DNA from: Hydrangea macrophylla
Lineage: Eukaryota; Streptophyta; Magnoliopsida; Cornales; Hydrangeaceae
NCBI GenBank assembly: GCA_033977485.1
Contig: CM066983.1
Location: forward strand, 104,717,080 to 104,781,079
Reading direction: 5' to 3'
DNA length: 64,000 nt
Positions 10,360 to 23,059 of the stretch are shown piece after piece. The notes below the pieces were generated by a model that saw only the letters and a list, made by a program, of their open reading frames with translations, was not told the origin of the DNA and did no database searches. Each line of letters starts with the position of its first letter. The stretch's first letter is position 1. A program made the translations under genes and the position numbers.

Positions 10360-12392
10360 TGTCACAGCCCGGTCCCACAATAGCGGAACCGGAGTCCGTG
10401 GCACGCCACCGAGGCTAAACCAATTCATTAATGTTCCCAAAATTAGGTTTGAAGAACACACGCAGCGGAAAACAAATACATTTTAAAACCAGAGGTTCAG
10501 TCGACTGCTCAGTCGACTGCTCAGTCGACGGAGGAAGGCAGGGAATTTAATAGCAATTCCAGTCGACTGAGGCTAGGGGGTCCAGTCGACTGAGGCGGGG
10601 CCCAGTCAACTGCTTTTGCTATAATAAGAAGCAGTAGCTAGCAGATACAGGGGTTCAGTTGACTGAACACAGGACCAGTCGACTGCTCCCCTGGCAGCAG
10701 CCCAATCTGCAGAGTTTCAAGTTTAAAAGCTTTCTAACTTCAACCAAGGATCAAACACACACTTCCAAAAGCACCCCAAAGTAATCTTAACTATATTAAA
10801 GCATTACTAAACATAATTACAACATGTTATAGTCTATTACAACGTTCTAGATCCGTTCTATCATACCAAGTTAAACATAGGTTAAAACAACCAAATTCTT
10901 ATTACAACATTTCTAGGATCCCAAAACTGCAAAGTTAACATTTAAGTTGCCTCACAAGCGAACTCCCAACCCACTTACTCACTTCTGCAATTCCTCGCCA
11001 GCATTTATACCTGCAATGGTTATTTGAATAACCACACATATTTCGATTTGTTTAAGCTAAAGCTTAGTGAATAAAACAACATATGCACATGAATGATAAA
11101 CATGTCCGCATTCACATCTCTACAAATCATACTAGTCGCCGGAGACTCACGTGCCCGTCCATACTCCCAATCCGCGACTCCTTGCCAATAAGTCCACGCG
11201 AAAGGGTAAGACCCACGATTCTTCTCTTCAATCGTGCGACCTTAATGCCTATATCGGCTCCACAAAATGGCACGGTGGCCACGTGCTCCTTCTGACCCAA
11301 ATAAGCAACTTAACATGCTCAAATACATATCACCATGCTCGCGGTAATCAAAACATATCACCGTGCTATTGAGCCTACTTATCAATATAAATGCCCAATA
11401 TGAACTACATAATATATCTCTAAGAATTTATACATGCTATTCACACAAAACATGAATACATGTCAAGAAATCATTCCAAAACATAGTTGAAGCACTCACC
11501 TCTGAATAACGCTCCTATAATTAAATCTGAAGAAAACCCGTGCACAAAGAACGTGCAGAAGTCCGTCTAGTACAATTCCTATGGATCAGAATTCCATTTA
11601 TCAACTTTTATGAAAAATTCTAGAAAGTAACTTTTCAGAAAACTTAGCCAAACAGGCCCTAATAGGTATCAAAATGAAGCTCTTACCTCGAGGAGCTCGA
11701 ATATGAAATCTGGGAGGAAACAGACTGACGGAAGGTCGTCGTTTGGCGTCGCAAAGCTCTAAGCTCCTAAATCTCCCTCTAGCCCCCTTTTTGGCCTCCT
11801 TTTGAAATTAGGTCAAGAAATTATGAAAAATCTATGTTCATCTCTATCTATATATAGGCAACATTCTCGGGGAATTACGTTTACCTCCCCACGAGTTTTC
11901 AAAACTCCTAATCAGTCTCTGAAACTTTCTATACAGCTTATTCATAGCTTTACGAGTGAAACCTCAAAATTATAAAAGTTTTCGACTAAGTTTCGTTTGG
12001 CCGCTAAAACGCGAATTTCTATATGATGTTTTCGAAGTTGCTAATTAGCCTACCAAATTAATAGCGTGTTCATTCGTTCTCACCAGGATACTAAATCTAA
12101 CAACAGAAATATATTCTAAGCTAGAAAATAATACAGATATTGCAATACACAGGTAAACATTTATTTTCAGATAAACATTTAAAGTGTTCCACAGTGACCG
12201 TCTCATATTCGGAGAGACTTCACAAACAATCAATCCTCAATCACAACAGTTTCAAAGGGTTCTCTAATATAGACACCCAAATCAACTCGTGAGTCAAAAC
12301 TCACCTAAACATGTGTCATAAGACACGCCATATCACATTATCATGCATGACAATGTAAATGCAAATGCAATAACACAAATGTGGGTGTTATA
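10360..12392 (-). repeat. 3' LTR of element B (2033 bp)
   Basis: On the plus strand it reads TGTCACAGCCCGG to GGGTGTTATA, so in element orientation it runs TATAACACCC to CTGTGACA. The first dinucleotide is TA, not the usual TG. Minus-strand TATA candidate at 11848-11858. Palindromic array at 10497-10690. Confidence 0.95.
10497..10690. repeat. CAGTCGACTG palindrome array, LTR B copy 1
   Basis: About eight copies of CAGTCGACTG or one-base variants (CAGTCGACGG, CAGTCAACTG, CAGTTGACTG), unevenly spaced over 190 bp. The variants fit C-to-T change at the central CG on either strand. The array recurs in the other two B-family LTRs, with one unit fewer in the 17234-19254 copy. Confidence 0.9.
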
Positions 12393-12411
12393 ATACTCTC
12401 CCCCTTAAAAG
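12393..12411 (-). other. Polypurine tract of element B
   Basis: On the minus strand this reads CTTTTAAGGGGGAGAGTAT and abuts the 3' LTR. Confidence 0.8.
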
Positions 12412-12434
12412 AAGTTTGTCCCCAAACTTATACC

Positions 12435-15400
12435 TCAAGTCTCGAAAAGGTGCGGATACCGAGTACGCATCTCATCTTCTATCTCCCACGTCATCTCTTC
12501 CGTAGTTTGACTACGCCATAACACTTTCACTTTCGATATTACTTTATTTCGTAATACTTGATCCTTCCGGTCTAAGATCTCTACCGGATATGTGGCATAC
12601 GTTAAATCACTCTGAATCTCATTCGATGTCGGAGTCATCATTTGATCTCTATCTTCCACTAATTGTTTGCGTAACAACGATACATGAAACACGTTATGAA
12701 CTTGAGCATACTCGCTCGGCAAGTTCAAACGATAAGCTACTGGTCCAACCTTTCCAATGATTTCAAAAGGTCCTACATATCTCGGGTTGAGTTTCCCGTA
12801 TCTACCAAATCTGGTTATTCCCTTTGAAGGTGACACCTTCAAATACACTAAGTCTCCTACATCGAATTCCAACGGCCGTCTGCGCTTGTCGGCATAACTC
12901 TTATACCTACTCTGGGCTGTCAGTAATCGTTGTCTAATCACCTTTATCTTATCCGTCGTTTCTTGTACAATTTTCGGCCCTTCAATCTTTCTTTCTCTGA
13001 CTTCCGTCCAACTAATCGGTGAACGACATACACACCCATATAAAGCTTCATAAGGAGCCATTCCAATACTTGACTGAAAACTGTTGTTATACGCGAACTC
13101 AATTAACGGCAGGTGGTCTTCCCAATCACCTTGAAAATCAAGTACACATAAACGAAGCATGTCTTCCAAAATCTGAATTACTCTCTCTGATTGGCCATCA
13201 GTCTGAGGATGAAAAGCTGTACTAAAGTGCAATTTGGTACCCATTGCTCCTTGCAAGGCTTCCCAAAACTTTGATGTAAAACTACTATCCCTATCCGAAG
13301 CGATAGAAACTGGGATACCATGTAGTCTCACAATCTCGCGAATATACAACTTAGCTAACGGCATCGGCTTAGTTGTTCGAAGCGGTAGGAAGTGCAACGA
13401 CTTCGTCAAATGGTCAACAATCACCCAGATAATAGTATTCGATCTCTTCGACCTCAGAAACCCACTAACAAAATCCATTGTTATGTGTTCCCATTTCCAC
13501 TCGGCTATCGGTAACGGTTGTAACAATCCCGAGGGTACTTGGCGTTCGGCCTTTACTTGTTGACAACTCGTACATCTCGAAACATAGCGTGCTATTTCTC
13601 TCTTCATTCCCGGGCCACCAATAAACATGTCTCAAGTCTCTATACATCTTGGTGCTTCCCGGATGAACGGTATACTTCGTATTGTGTGCTTCCTCTAGGA
13701 TGTTTCGTTTCAACTCCTTCTCGTTAGGCACATAAATTCTATCCCTCAATCTTAAAACATCATTCTCAAAAGTAAATCCCGGTTGTTTGCCCATCGGAAT
13801 CTCATCACAAATCTTCTTCAAAGCCACATCTTGAAGTTGTTTCTCTGCGATCTCGTGAATCAAGAGTGGTTGTGCCACCATCGTCGACATCAAGCCACTT
13901 TCAATCCTCGATATCACTTCAAGCTCCAAATTCTCCATATCTCGTATCAGTTCATTCTGAGAAGTCAAATCTGATGCGGTGTTGGTTGGTACTTTGTGAC
14001 TAAGAGCATCGACGACGACATTCGCCTTGCCCAGATGATATTGAATCGACAAATCATAGTCCTTCATCAACTCTAGCCATCTCCTTTGCCTCATGTTCAA
14101 ATCTCGTTGTGTAAACAAGTACTTCAAACTCTTATGATCCGTATATATCTCACATTTCTCCCCGTATAGATAATGACGCCAAATCTTCAATGCAAAAATC
14201 ACGGCGGCTAATTCTAGATCATGTGTTGGATAATTCTTCTCGTACGGTCTAAGTTGTCTTGATGCATACGCAATAATTTTATCACCTTGCATAAGAACGC
14301 AACCTAAACCTCTATATGAAGCATCACTGTAAATAATAAATCCTTCAGTCCCTGACGGAACGGCTAATATTGGTGCTTTCACTAGTCGACCTTTCAACTC
14401 TTGAAAACTTTCTTCACATGCTGGACTCCAAACAAAAGCAATATCTTTCCTCATTAACTGCGTCATCGGCATTGCTATACGCGAAAAGTCTTTTACAAAT
14501 CTCCGATAATACCCAGCTAATCCTAGGAAACTTCTGATGTCTGTCACATTCGTTGGTCTCGTCCAGTTGGTAACTGCTTCTATCTTCTGAGGGTCTACAG
14601 AAATTCCCTTTGCCGACACTATATGTCCAAGAAAAGCTATCTCGGTCAACCAAAACTTACACTTCTTTAATTTTCCGAACAATCTCTTTTCACGCAATCG
14701 TTGTAAAGCTAATCGCAAATGATGCTCGTGATCTTCAACGCTTTTGGAGTAGATTAGGATGTCATCTATAAACACGATAACGAACTCATCTAAATAATCC
14801 TTGAAAACACGGTTCATCAAGTCCATGAAAGCAGCTAGAGCATTTGTCACTCCAAATGGCATAACCAAAAATTCAAAGTGACCATATCGAGTCCTGAAAG
14901 CTGTCTTCTCAACATCTTCCTCTTTGACTTTCAACTGATGGTAACCGGATCTCAAGTCGATCTTTGAAAATACCTGAGCCCCTTGTAACTGATCAAACAA
15001 GTCATCTATTCGCGGCAAAGGATACTTGTTCTTGACGGTCAACTTATTCAACTCTCGGTAGTCGATGCACATACGCATTGTTCCATCTTTCTTCTTCATA
15101 AACAAGACTGGAGCTCCCCACGGTGAAACACTCGGTCGGATAAAACCCTTCTCTAACAGTTCTTCTAACTGAACTTTCAATTCTTTCAACTCTATCGGTG
15201 CCATTCGGTACGGTGCTTTAGATATTGGTTGTGACCCTGGTACTACTTCTATCGTGAACTCAAGCTCTCTTTCAATCAATACGTCGGGTAACTCATTGGG
15301 AAAAACATCTGGAAATTCTCGAACTACTGAAATGTCTTCTATTAGTGGTCCAAGAACTCGCGTGTCAATAATTGAACATAAGAAACCCGAACAACCCTTC

Positions 15401-17004
15401 TTCAACATCTTACTTGCTCGGATCGCCGATATCAAGTACGTCGGTACGATTACTCCCTTACCTTGAAAAGTAAACTCTTCTCATCCTGACGGATAGAAAC
15501 TAACCCGTTTCTGTTCACAATCGATTCTGGCTTGATTAACCGACAACCAATCCATACCCAAGATAACATCAAAGTAATTCACCGTCAACGGAATCAAATC
15601 AACGCTCAAGACTTTATCACCTATCTTGATTTCACATGACTTGAATATCGAAGAAGTAACTAGTGGTTCACTACTAGGCAATGATACACACAAGTCATAT
15701 CCTAGCGGTTCTGACTTAATAGTTAAATGCTTAACAAAATCACGTGATACAAATGAATGTGTTGAACCAGAATCCATAAGTATACGTGCAGGATACGAAC
15801 AAATAGGAAGAATACCTGATACGATGGTATCATCTGTATTCCCCGGCCTGAGCTGAAAGTATCGTCCTTGTTGTTGCGCGACTCCTTTCCCTTTATCTAC
15901 TCGAGGTTCTACCCTTGACCCGCTTGGCACACTCGATGCACCGGTACTCATTCCCGGTTGTCTTTTACTTGGGTAATTTTTCGCTATATGCCCCGGTTGG
16001 CCACACTCAAAACATTTCCCTCTTATCTCTGGGTTGTAGCTCTTGGTGGTCGAGGTTGTGTTTGGTGTAGTCAAATTTACGTTCAAAGGACAATTCCTAG
16101 ACACATGCCCCAATTGTTTACAAATATAGCAAGTGATCAATTGATAACAGGTTCCTCTATGTCGCAGCTTACATGTTGGACACAACGGTCTCGAATCTCC
16201 AACAAACACACTTCCTTCTTGACTACCCATATTCGATCCTGAACCTTGCGTGAACAGTTTCTTCGCATTCCCTTGGCTCTTGCCCCTATTGTCATTGGGT
16301 CTCTTTCCTTATTGCCCTTGTCGATATCGGTCGACACTCTTCTCAGCTATACGGGCGGCTTCCTCGACTAGAGAAACGGTCGGGTGTTGCAACATGTCCA
16401 CACGGCCACGGATATTCTCTCTAAGCCCTTCCTCAAACTTACGAGCTTTATCCCTATCAGTCGGAACGGTAGTTTTCCCAAATCGTAACAAGGCATTGAA
16501 ACGAGAAACATACTCACCCACGGTCATATCTCCCTGAACCAAACTCGCAAACTCTTGGCGTTTCTGAGTATAAGCAGATTGCGGGAAGAAACGTTTGTTG
16601 AATTCTTCTTTAAATGCTTCCCACGTGGTTGGCTTCCCTCGTTCAAGCACGTTGTTCCACCAATCCAATGCTTCGCCCATCAACGTATCGGATGCGCACA
16701 AAATTTTCTCCTCATCGGTACATATTACCTGACGGAAATGTCTTTCCATGTCCATCATCCAATGATCGGCCAAGTCTATGTCAACTTGTCCATGATACAA
16801 CGTCGGTTTTCGCTTATGAAACTGTTCCACGATTGTGTGTTGAGGTCGCGGTGCCGATGGTGCATTGATATAACGAATTTCTACTTGTGGAGGCTGAACG
16901 TTCATCTGTTCTCTTTCACTTACCGCTTGTATGAAATTTCCCACCATGTTCACTATTTGGTCCATCCGCGAATGCGGTGACAATTCTCTTGGTGGATTGG
17001 CCAT
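12435..17004 (-). pseudogene. gag-pol polyprotein of element B, broken
   Basis: Start at 17004 (MANPPRE). Retrotransposon gag domain at about 16800-16380; zinc knuckles at about 16130-15990, the first (CYICKQLGHVSRNC) complete, the second (CFECGQPGHIAKNY) with the last Cys changed to Tyr. Protease DSGS at about 15770; reverse transcriptase FIDDIL at about 14760; RNase H SDAS at about 14320; integrase finger and D,D,E residues at about 13690-13160; chromodomain-like tail at 12540-12450. Breaks: TAA at 16311-16309, TGA at 15483-15481, and a single-base insertion near 13606 that moves the frame inside the integrase finger. Downstream of it the frame is open to 12435. Compared with A and C, the Gag is more distant and the protease lacks DTG. 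Confidence 0.92.
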
Positions 17005-17211
17005 AACGTTTCAAATATTTCCCCTGTTGAGTTCAATGCATAATGACCATGCATGCTATGCCACAATATAGATATATGTGCACAGTTCATCACAATCAAC
17101 AAATGCTAATGCATGAAGCATTTCTACAATGATAACAATTATCTTCACAATTACACACTCCACTCGACGTCACTCAGCATATATAACGTCACTCGTTCCC
17201 AAGGCTCTAAA

Positions 17212-17228
17212 CTTATGCTCTGATACCA
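17212..17228 (-). other. Primer-binding site of element B
   Basis: The minus strand reads TGGTATCAGAGCATAAG six bases inside the 5' LTR end, the initiator-Met tRNA type. Confidence 0.85.
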
Positions 17229-17233
17229 CTAAA

Positions 17234-19254
17234 TGTCACAGCCCGGTCCCACAATAGCGGAACCGGAGTCCGTGGCACGCCACCGAGGCTAAACCAATTC
17301 ATTAATGTTCCCAAAATTAGGTTTGAAGAATACACGCAGCGAAAAACAAATACATTTTAAAACCAGAGGTTCAGTCGACTGCTCAGTCGACGGAGGAAGG
17401 CAGGGAATTTAATAGCAATTCCAGTCGACTGAGGCTAGGGGGTCCAGTCGACTGAGGGGGGGCCCAGTCGACTGCTTTTGCTATAATAAGAAGCAGTAGC
17501 TAGCAGATACAGGGGTTCAGTCGACTGAACACAGGACCAGTCGACTGCTCCCCTGGCAGCAGCCCAATCTGCAGAATTTCAAGTTTAAAAGCTTTCTAAC
17601 TTCAACCAAGGATCAAACACACACTTCCAAAAGCACCCCAAAGTAATCTTAACTATATTAAAGCATTACTAAACATAATTACAACATGTTATAGTCTATT
17701 ACAACGTTCTAGATCCATTCTATCATACCAAGTTAAACATGGGTTAAAACAACCAAATTCTTATTACAATATTTCTAGGATCCCAAAACTGCAAAGTTAA
17801 CATTTAAGTTGCCTCACAAGCGAACTCCCAACCCACGTACTCACTTCTGCAATTCCTCGCCAGCATTTATACCTGCAATGGTTATTTGAATAACCACACA
17901 TATTTCGATTTGTTTAAGCTAAAGCTTAGTGAATAAAACAACATATGCACATGAATGATAAACATGTCCTCATTCACATCTCTACAAATCATACTAGTCG
18001 CCCGAGACTCATGTGCCCATCCATACTCCCAATTCGCGACTCCTCGCCAATAAGTCCACGCGAAAGGGTAAGACCCACGATTCTTCTCTTCAATCGTGCG
18101 ACCTTAATGCCTATATCGGCTCCACAAAATGGCACGGTGACCACGTGCTCCTTCTGACCCAAATAAGCAACTTAACATGCTCAAATACATATCACCATGC
18201 TCAAGGTAATCAAAACATATCACCGTGCTATTGAGCCTACTTATCAATATAAATGCCCAATATAAACTACACAATATATCTCTAAGAATTTATACATGCT
18301 ATTCACACAAAACATGAATACATGTCAAGAAATCATTCCAAAACATAGTTGAAGCACTCACCTCTGAATAACGCTCCTATAATTAAATCTGAAGAAAACC
18401 CGTGCACAAAGAACGTGCAAAAGTCCGTCTAGTACAATTCCTATGGATCAGAATTCCATTTATCAATTTTTATGAAAAATTCTAGAAAGTAACTTTTCAG
18501 AAAACTTAGCCAAATAGGCCCTAATAGGTATCAAAATGAAGCTCTTACCTCGAGGAGATCGAATATGAAATCTGGGAGGAAACAGATTGACGGAAGGTCG
18601 TCGTTTGGCGTCGCAAAGCTCTAAACTCCTAAATCTCCCTCTAGCCCCCTTTTTGGCCTCCTTTTAAAATTAGGTCAAGAAATTATGAAAAATCTATGTT
18701 CATCTCTATCTATATATAGGCAACATTCTCGGGGAATTACGTTTACCTCCCCACGAGTTTTCAAAACTCCTAATCAGTCTCTGAAACTTTCTATACAGCT
18801 TATTCATAGCTTTACGAGTGAAACCTCAAAATTATAAAAGTTTTCGACTAAGTTTCGTTTGGTCGCTAAAACGCGAATTTCTATATGACGTTTTCGAAGT
18901 TGCTAATTAGCCTACCAAATTAATAGCGTGTTCATTCGTTCTCACCAGGATTCTAAATCTAACAACAGAAATATATTCTAAGCCAGAAAAGTATACAGAT
19001 ATTGCAATACACAGGTAAACATTTATTTTCAGATAAACATTTAAAGTGTTCCACAGTGACCGTCTCATATTCGGAGAGACTTCACAAACAATCAATCCTC
19101 AATCACAACAGTTTCAAAGGGTTCTCTAATACAGACACCCAAATCAACTCGTGAGTCAAAACTCACCTAAACATGTGTCATAAGACACGCCATATCACAT
19201 TATCATGCATGACAATGTAAATGCAAATGCAATAACACAAATGTGGGTGTTATA
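17234..19254 (-). repeat. 5' LTR of element B (2021 bp)
   Basis: Near-identical to 10360-12392. Minus-strand TATA candidate CCTATATATAG at 18710-18720, so the transcript would start near 18685. The CAGTCGACTG array at 17370-17545 then lies about 1.1-1.3 kb inside the transcribed R-U5 region. Confidence 0.95.
18710..18720 (-). promoter_or_regulatory. Candidate LTR promoter TATA box, element B
   Basis: CCTATATATAG on the minus strand, kept in all three B-family LTRs (also 11848-11858 and about 30092-30101). Confidence 0.5.
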
Positions 19255-19554
19255 GCATCAATCGGTCAAATCCCATGATTTTGGGAAAATACCCAACCAC
19301 CCCTTACACAACCCCTTCCACACTCAATCAATCACCTTACCAACCTAACCCCTAATTACATGTATGTTCTATGTATGTGAGTATGTGCTGCATGTGTAGT
19401 CTAGGAGTGAGGGAGTGACAGTAGTGTGATCATGAGGGAGTAAGGTGTGTGCAGTGGGTGGCGTGTGTAATTTGTGTTGGTGTGTGGCAGTGGTTATAAG
19501 GGTAAGGGGTAGTGTTAAGTGCATTGGTGTACATAGTGTTTGTGTGTGTGTGTG

Positions 19555-19568
19555 CTCTATATATACAT
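19555..19568 (+). promoter_or_regulatory. Candidate LTR promoter TATA box, element C
   Basis: CTCTATATATACAT, repeated at 28190-28203 in the 3' LTR, is followed by AAGGAGAGACACC and a probable start region. About 600 bp from the LTR start. Confidence 0.6.
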
Positions 19569-19711
19569 TTAAGGAGAGACACCAAACTCCCCCTCATTTT
19601 CATTTGTTACCCAAAGACAGTGTAAGGAAAGAGTGATAGAGAGGGTCAACCGAGAGAGTTATAGGAGGAAAGAAAGCTCACCCCCGAGCTACACTGCGAC
19701 CTCGACCCTAC

Positions 19712-19730
19712 AGTGAGTTCCTAACTCACT
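19712..19730 (+). other. Conserved LTR leader hairpin, element C
   Basis: AGTGAGT and ACTCACT arms, also at 28350-28368 in the 3' LTR and at 7693-7713 in element A. Confidence 0.55.
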
Positions 19731-20036
19731 TGGTATATTAGTTATAATGCCCTGTATTATTTTCCGCTTATTAATATTCTTGGAGAAAATTGTGCTTAAT
19801 ATGTGGTGTCCCTAACCTAGGCCCGTGTTATCAATCTGCTTTTATTATTATTATCTTAGTAGTATTTTTTGGTTAATTGATGACATGATTAAACCAGTGG
19901 TACCGGACTAATGCCCGTATTATGAATTCCCGTTATTATTATTATTATTGCTAATTATTATTATAGCCCAATAAATCTCATGTTTAACATACAAACCCCG
20001 AAGATTTATGTCCATCTCATTATTCCGTTAATAACT

Positions 20037-20068
<32 letters not shown>

Positions 20069-20307
20069 CCGGTTAGAACTCATGTATAATATTTTGTACC
20101 AAATTAATGTCCATGTTATATTGTCACTACTATTATTATTGTTCTTTTATTATTATTTATTCAGAATCAACTTCATGCTTTAATATGTTGTACCTCGAAC
20201 ATATTAATATCCATTTTTATTATTTCGTTAATATTAATATTATTAATATTATTATTTATTCAAGGTTTAGCCTTACATTAATATGTTGTCCCCCGAGCAT
20301 ATTATTC

Positions 20308-20353
<46 letters not shown>

Positions 20354-20644
20354 TCTGTTTATTATTATTAGTCCGGTTAACACCATGCTTAAACGTGTTG
20401 TACTACGAGCTTAGGGCTCGTACTATATTTCAAGATTAGCACCTGTTTAATTAACTTGTACCTTGTGCATGTCATATGAAACACCTCACGTAGAAGTCGG
20501 TGTCGTAACGTCAAGTCGACGTGTACGGGTATAGAGTCAGACGGTCGCGGAGACCAAGTCCGTATGCATTTGGAGTTATGTGTAGTCGACCGCAGAGGTC
20601 CGAAAGTTGATATGTAGTGAGTCGGTACTATCAAATGGAATTAC

Positions 20645-20935
20645 AGGGTCGCATGTCGGCAATAATTGCTACTATGGCCACGGAGAGGCAAACACGATAG
20701 CAAAGTAACCATGTTGATAAGAACAAATCGAGAAATGAATAAACACGGTTAGCCTGTAAGGCGAGATTACTGCTGCGGTCGCGACGACCAACGATAGTAA
20801 AGTAACCGTTTCGCAAATTGGCGACGATATTCATAAGGCAAGGTCCCAGGGACCCAGAGTATTTGGTTAGCTTGTAAAGCGAGATTACTACTGTTGCCAC
20901 GGAGAGGCAAATAACGATAGTAAAGTAACCATAGC
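20645..20935 (+). repeat. Three-copy CGATAGTAAAGTAACC repeat in LTR C
   Basis: Units contain GCGAGATTACT (second and third), a GGCCACGGAGAGGCAA-like centre and CGATAGYAAAGTAACC. They end near 20710, 20807 and 20930. The same set is in the 3' LTR (about 31275-31560). Confidence 0.8.
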
Positions 20936-21687
20936 TCGACCCATTGGGCGAGTCACTCTAAGCCAACGGCGTTACACTGGTAATGTAACAAAGTCAAGTG
21001 TGTCGGATGTTAAGTCGAGTGAAGTCGAATATATCGATGATGCATAGTTCACGCACGGTCTCATTATAATTCATTCAACGGTCATAACTATTCGCTTTGT
21101 ACTTTCGTATACGTATTTTATATTAGGAGTGTTCGGTTAGGACGCTCACTTAGCTTTTATTAAAGCTAACGGCATACTACGCCCTGGACGTTCCCACGTC
21201 TAGGCTTCACAGGATATGACTACCCGGAGGAGCACTATTCAGAAGGAACCTATGAGGAGGAAGCCTTCGAAGGGGAAGCCTACAACGATGAAGGTTACGG
21301 TTACGCCAGTTAGAGGCGCGACTTCAAGATAGAAAACTTAGTTGTCCTTTATAGATTTTTGTCCAGTTATACTAAGTTGTATATTGGCGTCACACGCCTT
21401 ACTTTAACGATCTTACACTTTCTTTTGTCCTCACATGTAAAGATGTAAACGGCGTCCAACGCCTTAATCTCCTTTGTTATTTTATCTTTTGAAAACACAA
21501 ACTCTAATGTAATAGTTGGTAACCTTTTAATGTATATATTTAGTTTATGCCTCCGCTTAAGTCATTCTTTTGTTATCTAGTGTGTTGTGGACAATTGATT
21601 AATGTAACTAGTCATAGCTTACGGACCCAGAAAGGAAAATTTTAATTTCCTCCTAATTTCTGCAACTCCTGGGCGTGACAGGATTTT

Positions 21688-21700
21688 TGGTATCAGAGCC
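21688..21700 (+). other. Primer-binding site of element C
   Basis: TGGTATCAGAGCC, seven bases after the LTR end; initiator-Met tRNA type. Confidence 0.85.
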
Positions 21701-21812
21701 CTAGGTTAAGACGTGTACACCAATTGTCTTACACACTTAAGTTATAAACCATTGGACCTTTCCGTCTCTGAAGATATTAACCATATGATAGTTTTGTGTG
21801 GAACAGGTTAAC

Positions 21813-22700
21813 ATGGAACCTTTTCATGTCCAGGATGGATTTGGGGGACACCTAATATACTCAGATCATATAGAGCCGGCAGACCCAGTATTATACCACC
21901 AGAGGATTCGCTAGAGGGCCCTGCAAAACGTAGAGGAGGGAATGTGGAATGACATGTACCTAAGGGGGATTCAAGATCCAGCAATCTTACAAATGGAGGT
22001 ACGCTACCGTGAGAATACACTGAGGCTCGTTCATCAGGAGGCAATTGATATGGTAGAGGACCGCCATACTTTTCATGTCATTACCTTTCGAGTAGAGTTG
22101 ATGCCCCCGCCACCTCCGGTAGGATTACCACCGCAGACACCCCCACTTCCACCAACAGAGGCTAATGTAGAGGAAGAGGGAGATTCCGATGAGGAGGGAG
22201 AGTCGGATGAGGATTCTGAGGAAGATCCTAATGAAGGAGATAGCGACGACGAAGAGCCAGAGATGGAACCGATAGAGGATGAGCCAGTTGAGGATGATCC
22301 AGATGAGGGTGAGCCAGATGAGGATCCTGTAGAGAATGAACCCGTAGAGGACGAGCCAGTGGAGGAAGAGCCAATGGAAGACGAGCCAGTGGAGGAAGAG
22401 CCAGTGGAGGAAGAGCTAATAGGGGGAGATGAGCCAGTTATTGAGGACGCTGACATTGAGGAAGCCCCGGTACCCCAAATGATAGGCCCGCTTCCTTGGT
22501 GGCATTTTGGGATAGTAGGCGAGGTCAACGATGATGAGGATGATGAGGAGGATGAGTTCGACCCATACCTTAATTGGGTCCCACCAGAGGAAATCACCAA
22601 TGGAGATGATGCTCCACCCCCCGAGTCTGATGATGATGGTGACTATTGGAACAAGACTCGTAATATCCGCAAGAGTTGGATTAGGGCTCGCAAGGCTTAG
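21813..22700 (+). pseudogene. Pre-gag ORF of element C, interrupted by one stop
   Basis: Reading from ATG at 21813, the frame begins MEPFH, has FGGH at residues 11-14, and meets TAG at 21912-21914. It then stays open in the same frame to 22700, about 295 residues in all. After a roughly 95-residue body comes a run of prolines (about 22103-22155). Then follows a long acidic stretch (22165-22480) built from short EDEPVEEEP-like units, and a second acidic stretch near 22528-22640. It matches the pre-gag ORF of element A in position, start and order of parts; the acidic tail is longer here. Function unknown; no known domain seen. The TAG may be CAG changed by a transition. Confidence 0.55.
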
Positions 22701-23059
22701 TGTTTAGGAGTGATGTATTAGAATGGGCTGATAGCCCCACTATTATGTGTATATATGTATTAGCTCGGGTTAGTAACCTTTTCTTTTGTAAGATGCATGT
22801 GTTAGGGTAATATTCCCAATTTTGTAATCCATGCATCCTAGATGATGTAAATCGGCCCTGTAATCTCTAACTATGAATGTAATCTATCTTTTGATATATG
22901 ATGTGTTCCGATGATCTTGATATTTTTTTTAAAATTTTACTACCTCGTTAAAATTCATATCTCAATGTACATTGCTGCATTAATAACTTGTAGATGAGTG
23001 CGTGTGTGCTAGTAGTAACCAATAGATGTTTATGTAGGTACACCGACACACGGATCACT

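Larger units (their letters stand above)
10360..19254 (-). mobile_element. Ty3/gypsy element B, inserted in the 5' LTR of element C
   Basis: Complete element on the minus strand: LTRs 17234-19254 (5') and 10360-12392 (3'), TSD GCATC at 10355-10359 and 19255-19259. The uninterrupted sequence appears in the 3' LTR of C around 27895 (GCGTC there). The two LTRs are nearly identical apart from scattered changes and one repeat unit, so the insertion is fairly young. It has no pre-gag ORF: only about 230 bp separate the LTR from gag. Confidence 0.96.
19260..21680 (+). repeat. 5' LTR of element C, proximal part
   Basis: Continues the LTR interrupted at 10359 and ends GGGCGTGACA. It holds the promoter candidate (19555-19568), the leader hairpin (19712-19730), long TTA/TAT microsatellites (19930-20360) and a three-copy repeat (about 20645-20935). 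B entered 304 bp from the LTR start, upstream of the TATA box. Confidence 0.95.

Noticed and set aside
10249..10461. Short minus-strand frame across an LTR junction
   Set aside because: It spans the C/B boundary at 10359/10360, so it is created by the insertion.
20107..20439. Tyr-rich frame
   Set aside because: Produced by the TTA/TAT microsatellite in the LTR; the same appears at 30739-31068.
22073..22600. Ser-rich 175-codon minus-strand frame
   Set aside because: It is the reverse reading of the acidic repeats of the pre-gag ORF of element C.
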